64,000 nt of DNA from Budorcas taxicolor. Taxonomy: Eukaryota; Chordata; Mammalia; Artiodactyla; Bovidae. The position numbers were made by a program, and so were the translations under genes. Where the stretch lies: contig NC_068910.1 of NCBI RefSeq assembly GCF_023091745.1, positions 46,611,272 through 46,675,271 on the forward strand, given 5' to 3'. This document shows positions 55,778-64,000 of this stretch, piece after piece (position 1 is the first letter of the stretch; each line of letters opens with the position of its first letter). The notes beneath the pieces were generated by a model. The model was not told the DNA's origin and ran no database searches. It saw nothing but the letters and a program-made list of their open reading frames with translations.

Positions 55778-57740
55778 ATCAAGTCCTCTGTTCATTTTCC
55801 TTCACTCTTTGTTGTTTGGATTGTAGAATCTCTATTGATATAACTTCATGTTTACAGAGTCTTTTTTTCTGCCCTTTGAAATCTACTGCTGAGGGTCTCT
55901 AGTGAACTTGCTGTATCACTCTTGTACTTCTCGACACCAGAATTAATTTTTTTAAAAATTTCTTCGTCTTGATATTCTCTATTTGATGAGACATTGTCAT
56001 CACATTTTGCCTTACTTCTTTAATCATGATTTCTATAACATCTTTGAGCATATTTATAATACTGCTCTGAAGTTTATGTCTGTTAAATCTAATATCCGAG
56101 TCCGGTCATGGTTTCTGTTGTCTGCTTTTTCTTCCTGTTTGGGTCATATTTATTTTTCTGTTTCCGTATACATAATTTCTTGTTGGTAACTGGTATTTAA
56201 GATAAGTGAAAGTGTTAGTTGCTTAGTTGTGTTCTACTCTTTGCTACCCCACGGACTGTACCTGCCAGGCTCCTCTGTCCATGGAATTCTCCAGGCAAGA
56301 ATACTGTAGTGGGTAGCCATTCTCTTCTCCAGAGGATCTTCCCGACCCATGGATCGAACTCAGTCTCCTGCATTTCAGGTGGATTCTTTACTGTCTAAAC
56401 CACGAAAGCCCCATTTAAGATAACATATTGTAGCAACTCTGGTTACTGGTCCCCCTTCCCTCGGAGCTTGTCATTGTCACTCACTTGCTTATTTGTTCAG
56501 TGATTGGCAAGTTATGGTAGTGGAATCTGTTTCTCGTAACTCCAGAGTATGAAGCCTTTCTTGAAGCTTTCTCAGGAGTGCGGCCTTGGATACACTTCAC
56601 AATCACCCTGGGGTGATCATGGTTTTAGCAGGCTCTCTTTTCCTAATCTTTCCAGTAAGCTGTCTCCATTTTTGGTATAATATCCAGCTATGATCTTTTA
56701 TTAATAACTGATTATTGTCTCTGTTTTCAAGGTGCTCTGGGGGAAAAAATGGCTCCACAGAACAGTCCAAGTAAATGTGGGCCCCTTCGCAGGGGAGTTT
56801 TTGCGGCTAGTCTTGAGATTTGTTCTGCACCTAGGAGGGCTTCTCTGAGCCATCTGTTTCCGTGATTCTCTCTGGCAAAGAAGCTGGCCTGCAGTTTAGC
56901 TTGTTGCTGCAATACAGCTACTTGCCTCCCCTTGCTTGCCCACTACCAAAGGCTCATTTGGTTTTGAGAGCATCCTCAGCCTTGTACTTTCTCAGTTCCA
57001 AATAAAGTCAGTTCATCTGGGAAGAGCTTTGGCGTGCTTTGTTCTTACATCCTGCCTCTTCTCTTGGGCAAACTCTCTTAAGTTATGGATCTGGACCTGG
57101 GAGAGGGGACGGTGACCAGTTTCTCTTAGAACGGCATCCTTGTTTTATGGCTAGTGTTGGGTGGGAGACTACAGCCCCTGGCCTTCTCAGCTTATATATT
57201 CTGGAATGGAACCTCTTATGAACAAACTGGGGCGAGGGCCTTCAGCGCACCAGTTATCCTAGCGACCTGACATAAATCATCTGCTCTCTGAGTGGGAGCT
57301 GGGTGGAGAAAGGGCACCTCCAGCCTCTCAGCTCTGATTTGCCAGGAATTTAGCCTCTGCAACACATAGTTGGGTAAGATGAGAAGCACAGGCGGCTTGC
57401 CCCTGTTGGGGTGTATCACAGCCCTTAAGTGAAAAAGAGCCCTATATTCTTGATGTGCCAGCCTGGAGCAGAGTCTCCATGATACTGAGCAGAAAGGGTG
57501 AGGGATGGATGGAGTAGTTGAAATGCCACATGGTTGAAATGCCACAGACTTTCACTGTTCTTGCTGAATGTCAGTAGGTTTTCTTGAATAACAGTTCCTT
57601 CATTTGCTGTAATCCCTTAAGACAATTTTAGACGCTTTAAAATCATAATTTCTTCCAGTTATGCTTGTTTTGCTGGGAATGGCCCATGGAGCTCCTCGCA
57701 CAGCCATTCCGGAAGTTGGAAACACCATTTTTACTCAGAA
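55778..57740 (-). mobile_element. Older L1 5' region, probable
   Basis: 'tttctataacatctttgagc', 'ctgttgtctgctttttcttc', 'tatttttctgtttccgtata', 'tgttggtaactggtatttaa', 'tagcaactctggttactggt' and 'ttatgcttgttttgctggga' appear in the order I recall for the reverse complement of an old L1M 5' UTR. A Bov-tA interrupts it. No ORF is informative. Could instead be another old LINE/LTR internal region. Confidence 0.45.
56206..56412 (-). mobile_element. Bov-tA SINE with 11-bp TSD
   Basis: Reverse-oriented Bov-tA ('gtgaaagtgttagttgctta' to 'aaccacgaaagcccc'). It is flanked by an exact atttaagataa at 56195-56205 and 56413-56423. Confidence 0.95.
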
Positions 57741-57857
57741 GAGCAACTATTGACAAACTGATGAGACCTGAGCATTTGGCAGTCATTTTCTCACAAAATG
57801 AATGAAGTTTGTCATGTCTTTCTTCTTAATATTAAACATTTTTTTACTTATTTATTA

Positions 57858-59132
57858 GGTTGGTACAAAAGTAATTGTGGGTTTTGAATTGTGAATTTTA
57901 AATCATCATACTAGGCTCAAACACATCTTTATTAATCAAAATAGGAATCATTACAATCAACACATTTTTGCCAATGAGAAATAAGTTTATTCTTGAAGTG
58001 TAAAAATCCATGCTGCAGGATTTGACAAACTCTGGGAAAACATTTTCTGCCTCCTGCTGGGTATAGAAGTGTTTTCCTTGCAAAAAAGTTGTTGAAATGC
58101 TTGAAGAAATGGTCTTTGGTTGGCGAGAGGTCAGGTGAATATGGCTGATGAGGCAGAACTTTGTAGCCCAGTTCATTCTACTTTGGAATCACTGGTTGTG
58201 CGACGTGCAGTTGGTTGTTGTTGTGGAGAAGAATTGGGCCCTCCCTGTTGACCAATGCTGGCCGCAGGCCTCGTGGTTTTCAGTGCACCTCACTGATTTA
58301 CTGAGTACGCTTCTCAGATGTAATGGTTTCACTGGGATTCAGAAAGCTGTAGTGGATCAGACAGGCAGCCGACCACCAAACAGTGACTGTGACCTTTTTT
58401 GGTGCAAGTTTGGCTTTGGGAAGTCCTTTAGAGTTTCTTCTCAGTCCATCTACTGAGCTGGTCACCTCTGGTTGTCATATACAATCCACTTTTTGTCGCA
58501 CGTCACAATCCGATCAAGAAATGGTTTGTTGTGTAGAATAAGAGAAGATGATACCTCAGAATGATGATTTTTAACATTTTTGGTCAGCTCTTGAGGCACC
58601 CACTTATCAAGCTTTTTCACCTTTCCAATTTGCTTCAAATGCCAAACAACTGTAGAATGGTCGACGTTGAGTTCTTCAGCAACTTCTTGTGTAGTTATAA
58701 GAAGATCAGCTTCGATGATGGCTCTTAATTGTCGTTCTCAACTCCCAATGGCAGGCCACTACACTTCTCATCTTCAAGGCTCTTGTCTCCTGTGCAAAGT
58801 CTCTTGAACCACCACTGCGCTGGATGTTCTTTAGCAGTTCCTGGTCCAAATGTGTTGTTGATGTTGCAAGTAGTCGCCTCTGCTTTATGACCCATTTTGA
58901 ACTCAAGAAAATCACTCAAATATGCTTTTTGTCTAACATCATTTCCATAGTCTAAAATAAATATAAAATACACAGAAAGTAATGTCATTAGCAAAAAAAA
59001 AAAAAAAAAGAAAGAAAGTGAGAAATGCATATTAAAGTAATGTATAACATAACCACATTTATTTAAGAATGTATTCCAGTATTAGATGGCAAATTTCAAC
59101 AGTGCAAAAACCAAAATACTTTTGTACCAACC
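57858..59132 (-). mobile_element. Mariner transposon (Hsmar1-like), full length
   Basis: About 1.28 kb bounded by perfect 16-bp inverted ends ggttggtacaaaagta (57858-57873) and its complement (59117-59132). The left flank is the expected TA (56-57). The right flank is 'ag', where a truncated BovB begins. The transposase is read on the minus strand and is broken. A 16-17-A run at about 58,995-59,011 lies near its 5' side. Size and end sequence match the mammalian mariner group. Confidence 0.95.
57898..59030 (-). pseudogene. Mariner transposase, frameshifted and catalytically dead
   Basis: The N-terminal helix-turn-helix region (FKMGHKAEATTCNINNTFGP) is open in 59,030-58,725. The remaining domains are spread over other frames. 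The catalytic DD34D triad can be traced. The first Asp is kept (TCDKKW; codon 58495-58497). The second is Asn (HNNNQLH for the usual HDNARPH; codon 58220-58222). The third is Lys (SPTKDH for SPTDYH; codon 58115-58117), exactly 34 residues after the second. The C-terminal end is in 58,176-57,898. Two catalytic residues are lost besides the frameshifts, so it is inactive. Confidence 0.88.
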
Positions 59133-59727
59133 AGAAAAACATCTATTTCTGTTTTATTGACTATGCCAAAGCCTTTGACTGTGTGGATCACAATAAACTG
59201 TGGAAAATTCTGAAAGAGATGGGAATACCAGACCACCTGACCTGCCTCTTGAGAAATCTGTATGCAGGTCAGGAAGCAACAGTTAGAACTGGACATGGAG
59301 CAACAGGGAAAGAAGTATGTTCCAAATCGGGAAAGAAGTATGTCAAGACTCTATATTGTCATCCTGCTTATTTAACTTATCTGCAGAGTACATCATGAGA
59401 AACGCTGGGCTGAGTGAATCACAAGCTGGAATCAAGATTGCCGGGAGAAATATCAATAACCTCAGATATGCAGATGACACCACCCTTATGGCAGAAAGTG
59501 AAGAGAAACTAAAGAGCCTCTTGATGAAAGTGAAAGAGGAGAGTGAAGAAGTTGGCTTAAAGCTCAACATTCAGAAAACAAAGATCATGGCATCCTGTCC
59601 CATCACTTCATGGCAAATAGATATGGAAACAGTGGCTGACTATTTTGGGGGGCTCCAAATTCCACTGCAGATGGTGACTGCAGCCATGAAATTAAAAGAC
59701 GCTTACTCCTTGGAAGGAAAGTTATGA
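59133..59727 (+). pseudogene. BovB reverse-transcriptase domain, frameshifted
   Basis: Two ORFs in different frames cover the RT domain. The first (to 59,398) holds FIDYAKAFDCVDHNKLWKIL, the palm motif with its first catalytic aspartate. The second (59,317-59,727) holds the YADD box with the other two. The frame break coincides with a 15-bp direct duplication gggaaagaagtatgt (59306-59320 and 59329-59343) replacing a few bases of the expected sequence. Downstream the frame is open to 59,727, then lost. The protein would have polymerised cDNA for BovB and its SINE partners. Confidence 0.88.
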
Positions 59728-60235
59728 CCAACCTAGACAGCATATTCAAAAGCAGAGATATTACTTTGCCAAGAAAGGTCCGTCTAGTCAAGGATATGGT
59801 TTTTCCAGTGGTCACGTATGGATGTGAGAGTTGGACTATAAAGAAAGTTGAGTGCTGAAGAATTGATGCTTTTGAACTGTGGTGTTGGAGAAGACTCTTG
59901 AGAATCCCTTGGACTGCAAGGAGATCCAGCCAGTCCACCCTAAAGGAGATCAGTCCTGAGTGTTCATTGGAAGGACTGATGCTGAGGCTGAAACTCCAGT
60001 ACTTTGGCCACCTGATGTGAAGAGCTGACTGATTTGAAAAGACCCTGATCCTGGGAGGGATTAGGGGCAGGAGGAGAAGGGGACGACAGTGGATGAGATG
60101 GTTGGATGGCGTTACCAACTCAGTGGACATGAGTTTGTGTAAACTCCAGGAGTTGGTGATGGACAGGGAGGCCTGGCGTGCTGCAGTTCATGGGATCTCA
60201 AAGAGTCGGACATGACTGAGCAGCTGAACTGGACT
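59133..60235 (+). mobile_element. BovB LINE, RT domain to 3' end
   Basis: Plus-oriented BovB starting exactly at the mariner end ('ccagaaaaacatctatttct') and running to 'cggacatgactgagcagctg'. It contains the RT motifs FIDYAKAFD (59153-59179) and RYADD (59464-59478), and lacks the endonuclease half. The junction with mariner shows a two-base (cc) overlap. Confidence 0.93.
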
Positions 60236-60237
60236 GA

Positions 60238-60491
60238 ATATTTATGTATTTTTGGCTGTACTGGGTCTTTGGTGATGCGTACAGACTTTCTCCAGTTGCA
60301 GTGTGTGTGCTTCTCACTTCAGTTGCTTCTCTCATTGTGGAGCATGGAGTCTAGGGTGTGTGGGGTTCAGTAGTTGGGGTACACAGGCTTAGTTGCCCCA
60401 CAGCATGGGGGATCTTCCTGGACCAGGGATTGTACCCCTGTCCTCTGCATTGGCAGGTGGATTCCTAACCACTGGACCATCAGGGAAGTCC
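60238..60491 (-). mobile_element. CHR-2-like SINE
   Basis: Reverse orientation: 'tatttatgtatttttggctg', 'gcttctctcattgtggagca', 'gggggatcttcctggaccag' and head complement 'ccactggaccatcagggaag'. It separates BovB from the hAT remnant. Confidence 0.85.
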
Positions 60492-60589
60492 CATGTCTGT
60501 CACTTCTGAAAAGATCATTGACATATTTATTGTCACAGATTGAGTTTTGAAGAAAAATTAGAATTTTAGAAATGAGGCATCACCATTGA

Positions 60590-61181
60590 AGAATTTGATA
60601 GCTTCCCAATACTTGAAGACTTTTCTGATGAGATCAGTTGTGGTATTCGTGGATAAGACTTTTTCCTGGTATTAAATAATGAAATGTGTCAACACTTGGA
60701 CACATCTTTTCAACTCAGTAGAACAATGTCTTCAAGATGACAAACACACATTATTTCAAAACTTTATGTAGTAAAAGACATATTTAAAGTATGTGGTAAC
60801 CCAAACAGTTTCAATGTAATAGAATATGAAAAGTTTACTGATATGATTTCCACTTCTTGTCACAGTTATCCTTAAGAAACTACCACCTGTTGTCTTTTGG
60901 GAAGGTGTTAAAACAGAATATTGACAGTTCCTTGGAAAGACAACTATGATACTTCTCCATTTTCCAGTTTTGTGTCTGTGTGAGGCTAAATTTTCTTCAT
61001 GTTCTTCGACCAAAATAATATACCCAGCAGATTGAATGCAGAAGCAGATAGCAAAGTCCAGCTGTCTTTTTATACACCAGACATTAAAGAATTTTCAGAA
61101 GTGCAGAACAGTGCCACTCTTGTTACTAAACTTTCTTGTTTTGAAAAATGGGTTTTTTTTTTTAAAGTAAAACATTTGTAA
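60590..61181 (+). pseudogene. hAT (Charlie/ZBED-like) transposase C-terminal remnant
   Basis: Coding text in broken frames: FDSFPILEDFSDEI near 60,597, EYEKFTDMISTSC-like wording near 60,825, then an open piece to 61,181 with RLNAEADSKVQLSFYTPDIK. It is preceded by 'LCEAKFSS', corresponding to the conserved motif at the start of the hAT dimerisation domain. The RNase-H catalytic core upstream is absent or unrecognisable. Host ZBED/FAM200 genes derive from such transposases, but the stops here argue against a domesticated gene. Confidence 0.65.
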
Positions 61182-61288
61182 TATGCATGGTTTTATAATG
61201 ACAATTTTTAATGAATTTTAAAATGTTTTTAAATGTCTCAGCTTTAATTTACAGTATCATAAATATTAGTAACTATTTTTTATTACAA

Positions 61289-62071
61289 AACATGGTCCAC
61301 TGGAAAAGGGAATGGCAGACCACTTCAATGTTCTTGCTTGAGAACCCCTTGAACAGTATGAAAAGGCAAAAAAGATACGACACGAGAAGATGAGCCCCCC
61401 ATGTCGGCAGTAATATGCTGCTGGGGAAGAGAAGAGAAATATCTGCTCCAGAAAGAATGAAGAGGCTGGACCAAAGCAGAAATGGCACCCAGTTGTGAAT
61501 GGGTCCAGTGGTGAAAGTAAAGTCTGATGCTGCAAAGAATATTTCCTAGACACCTGAAATATTAGGTTCATGACTCAAGGTAAATTGGATGTGATCAAGC
61601 AGGAGGTGGCAAGTGGAATCATGGACATTTAGAAATCAGTGAACTAAAATGGACAAGAATGGGCAAATTTAATTCAGATGACTATTGTATCTACTACTGT
61701 GGGGAAAGATCCCTGACAAGAAATGGAGTAGCCCTCCTAGTCAACAAGAGTCCAAAATGGCAGTACTTGGGTGCAAGCTCAAAAATAACAGAATGATCTT
61801 GATTTGTTTCCAAGGCAAACCATTCAACATCACAATAATCCAAGTCTATGCCCCAACCACTGATGCCAAAGAAACAGATGTTGAACAGTTCTCTGAAGAT
61901 CTCCAAGACCTTCTAGAACTAACACACAAAAAAGATGTCCTTTTCATCATAGGGGATTGGAATGCAAAAGTAGAAAGTTAAGAGATACTTGGAGTAACAG
62001 GCAAATTTGGGAGTACAAAATGAAGCAGGGCAAAGGCTAACAGAGTTTTGTCAAGAGAACACACTGGTCAT
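61289..62071 (+). mobile_element. BovB LINE 5' half inserted in hAT
   Basis: 'ccactggaaaagggaatggc', 'agaatgaagaggctggacca', 'gtaaattggatgtgatcaag' and 'gtctatgccccaaccactga' are the 5' UTR and endonuclease portion of BovB in plus orientation. The copy stops at 'acactggtcat' with no RT or 3' end, which is the reverse of the usual 5' truncation. Confidence 0.88.
61685..61981 (+). pseudogene. BovB apurinic-type endonuclease fragment
   Basis: A 98-codon frame covers part of the BovB endonuclease (exonuclease-endonuclease-phosphatase fold). Visible motifs are PFNITIIQVYAPTTDAKETD and IGDWNAKV (GDWNAKV at 61952-61972), the Asp/Asn-bearing motif of AP-like nucleases that nicks target DNA. It ends at a TAA at 61979-61981 two residues after this motif. 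The upstream coding portion is shifted. Degenerate, no longer functional. Confidence 0.8.
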
Positions 62072-62169
62072 TAATAAATATACCCCACACAAACAAAAAG
62101 TCTCCATTTTTAAAAATATTGTAAGGGGTCATGAGAACAAAAAGTTTGAAAACCATGTATCTAATGTTG

Positions 62170-62280
62170 ACTTATATATAATTTCCATTAAATCTGTGTT
62201 TTCATATATGTGTGTGTATTTGTACATATGTGTGTGATACATATATATTCATAATATATATGCACAAATACATATATTTA
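62170..62280. repeat. TG/TA-rich simple sequence
   Basis: Interleaved tgtg, tata and acat units, unassigned to a mobile element. Confidence 0.75.
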
Positions 62281-62287
62281 TGAAAGC

Positions 62288-63345
62288 TTGCACTGAACAA
62301 AGATGTATTCTTTACAAGGACACATGGGACAATAACACTTATAGATTATTACAAAATTTCTTAACAAATTTAAATTATATTCTCAGACCACATTTCTAAC
62401 CATAGTCAGATTAAATCAGAAATGAATAATAAACCATCCTGTCACCACTGCCACTGCTGCCATGCTTTGTTTGTTTGGAAACTATGGAATACATATTCTT
62501 CAATAATTCATGGCTTTAAAATAATTTCATAATGTTAAAATTTAAAATGGAACAGTTCTGGTTGTCTGTTGCCACAAAGCAAACCACACTGAAACTTGGT
62601 GGCTTAAAAATATAACATTTATTTTGTTGACCAGTCTGTAGTTTGGCTTGGAGTCTGTAGAGTCAACATGTCTCTGCCCCTCTGTCCACAGGTCATCAGC
62701 TGGCACATCTCCCAGGCTGGGACTGGAATCATCTGAAGGCCTGCTCTTGTGTCTGGCATTGGATAGGCACTGTCAGCAGCTGGAACACCTGTGCACAGCC
62801 TCTTCACATAGCTTGGGCTTCCCCAGTAGACGGCGGCTAATTCTAACAATGGTCGTCTCAGTAGGGCTTTGCAGTAACTGCACACCTGTTATGAGCTAGC
62901 TTTAGGAGTCACTCACCATGACTTCTGTCCACGTGAGTTCAGTCAGTGAGGCTAAAGGAAGCAGGAAATCAGACACCATCTTGTGATAGGAGGATTATCA
63001 GAGGATTCCTGGGCTTGCTTTAAAACCACTGTAGATCTGAAGTAATAAAATTATATAGCTTAACCTAAGCAGCACTTTGGTACCTTAACTAGAAGCACAT
63101 TTTTAGCATTAAGAACAAATTTTGAAAGCAAAAAGCACTGAAAACAAATGTGTTAAATGTTCAATTAAAGAAGCTTGTAAAAATAACAGAGTAAGCCTGA
63201 AGAAAGCAGAAGGATGGAAATGCTAGATATAAGAGTAGAAGTTAATGAAATAGGAAATAGTGCAGTTAAATAGATCAACAGAATCAAAAGATGTTCCTAG
63301 AAAATACTAATAAAATAGTCCACCTGGCTAAAGGAAAATAACCAA
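62288..63345 (+). mobile_element. Old L1 ORF2 fragment split by another repeat
   Basis: Left piece 62,288-62,553 ('tattctcagaccacatttct', 'agattaaatcagaaatgaat', 'tttggaaactatggaataca'). Right piece about 63,030-63,345 ('gcctgaagaaagcagaagga', 'gagtagaagttaatgaaata', 'agtccacctggctaaagg'). Both follow L1 ORF2 order in plus orientation, interrupted by the repeat at 62,554-63,000. Non-coding. Confidence 0.6.
62554..63000 (+). mobile_element. Ancient repeat inserted in L1, LTR-like
   Basis: 'ttgccacaaagcaaaccaca', 'cttggtggcttaaaaatata', 'gggactggaatcatctgaag', 'cacagcctcttcacatagct' and 'caccatcttgtgataggagg' match a widespread old mammalian repeat that I take to be a solo LTR. No internal retroviral sequence accompanies it. 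Family not assigned; class uncertain. Confidence 0.45.
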
Positions 63346-63374
63346 TAAGTGCCAACAGTGGGAGCAACAGCTAA

Positions 63375-63585
63375 CACTTGGTGAGCACTGGATGTATTAG
63401 TTATGATCACATTTGTTGCCAAGGACTGATCTAAGCGTTTTACATACAGTAACCAGTTTAATTTTCACAACCATCATGTGCGATTGGTACTTTAGATAAG
63501 GCTAATTTACAGATGATGAAACCAACGCATCACAGAGGTTGAATAATTTGCCCGTGGGACGCATAGCCACTGAGTGCCTTACTGC
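63375..63585 (-). mobile_element. MIR SINE
   Basis: 'aagcgttttacatacagtaa', 'tttaattttcacaaccatca', 'tttacagatgatgaaaccaa' and 'ttgaataatttgcccgtggg' are the reverse complement of a MIR core and tail. Confidence 0.75.
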
Positions 63586-63594
63586 TTTTCATCT

Positions 63595-64000
63595 TTGCTG
63601 TGTCTGTAATTATGGACCTCTTTTGATTCCTAATGGTGTTTTCTGTCTTCTCTCATTTTCTCCTGAGGTTTGTCTACTCAGTTGGTCTTTAAGAACTGTC
63701 TCTTGACTTTGTGGATATGTGTGTTTTTTTCACACATCTTTGCTCCTACAGTTCTATTTTCTTTAGATTTATTATTTTTCTTATTTATGTATTTGACTGT
63801 GTCAGGTCTTAGCTGCGGCATGCACTGTCTTTAGTAGCAGCACAGGAACTCTTAGCTGCGGCATGTGGGATCTAGTTTCCCAACCAGTAATCAAACTTGG
63901 GCCCCCTGCATTGGAAGTGCTGAGTCTTAGCCACGGACCACCGGGGAAGTCCCTCTTTTTCTAATTTATTAAGTTGTGTGATAAGCTCATTACTTTTCAG
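63595..64000 (-). mobile_element. Old L1 fragment, split by a SINE, running off the window
   Basis: 'ctctcattttctcctgaggt' and 'gtctttaagaactgtctctt' (63,648-63,710), then after the SINE 'ctttttctaatttattaagt', resemble reverse-oriented L1 ORF2. Weakly supported by eye. Confidence 0.4.
63781..63953 (-). mobile_element. CHR-2-like SINE
   Basis: 'ttatttatgtatttgactgt', 'cttagctgcggcatgtggga' and head complement 'gccacggaccaccggggaag' show a shortened reverse copy. Confidence 0.8.

Larger units (their letters stand above)
60493..62155 (+). mobile_element. hAT-Charlie DNA transposon remnant, interrupted by BovB
   Basis: The left part (60,493-61,288) encodes the 3' half of a Charlie-like transposase. 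The right part (62,072-62,155) reads 'accccacacaaacaaaaag', 'ttgtaaggggtcatgagaac' and 'aaaaagtttgaaaaccatg', the typical hAT-Charlie right end (…aagtttgagaaccactg). The two join in register once BovB at 61,289-62,071 is left out. The 5' end was not found. Confidence 0.7.

Noticed and set aside
59603..60130. 175-codon minus-strand ORF
   Set aside because: Antisense of the BovB 3' end; BovB and Bov-A tails often leave long open antisense frames.
60999..61181. Small host gene with ZBED-like sequence
   Set aside because: The adjoining coding text is broken by stops and frameshifts and sits in a hAT element with its right end visible.
1..64000. CRISPR array, bacterial operon, phage or integron
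   Set aside because: No regularly spaced direct repeats or prokaryotic genes; all structure fits ruminant nuclear DNA.

Overview
The window is non-genic DNA from a ruminant (Pecora), most likely a bovid. I base this on abundant Bov-tA/BOV-A2 tRNA-derived SINEs, RTE-type BovB LINEs, young ruminant L1 (L1-BT type), and older CHR-2-like SINEs shared by cetartiodactyls. I cannot separate cattle, bison, sheep or goat from sequence alone. No intact host protein-coding gene, exon or RNA gene could be supported. Every ORF with recognisable homology belongs to a transposable element (TE). Family names come from recalled consensus patterns, not from a database search.

Layout. 1-8 kb: edge SINE, old L1 3' end, an L1 interrupted by a BovB tail with a target-site duplication (TSD), MER5-like hAT, MIR, L2 and two Bov-tA copies. 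8-15 kb: mostly unique sequence, an 11-bp-TSD BovB, a possible processed pseudogene and a BOV-A2 dimer. 15-27 kb: an L1 with microsatellites, scattered SINEs, and unique blocks of which two (19.05-19.35 and 22.24-22.69 kb) look like conserved regulatory DNA. 27-43 kb: an old 2.6-kb L1, then two young 5'-truncated L1 copies in opposite orientation (32.7-35.2 kb plus, 40.4-43.0 kb minus). 43-52 kb: another regulatory-looking unique block, SINEs, an old L1 and a MER5-like element. 52-64 kb: a dense nest of TEs. It holds an internally deleted L1, an older L1 5' region, a mariner with intact terminal repeats, two BovB pieces in permuted order, a hAT-Charlie remnant interrupted by BovB, and L1, LTR-like, MIR and CHR-2 fragments.

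The window looks like intergenic or deep intronic sequence. Its functional content, if any, is most likely in the homeodomain- and octamer-motif-rich unique blocks. I found no convincing undescribed biological system. The points most worth checking are those candidate enhancers, the fused 646-codon ORF over a young L1, the inverted L1 pair, and the nested TE history at 57.8-62.2 kb.
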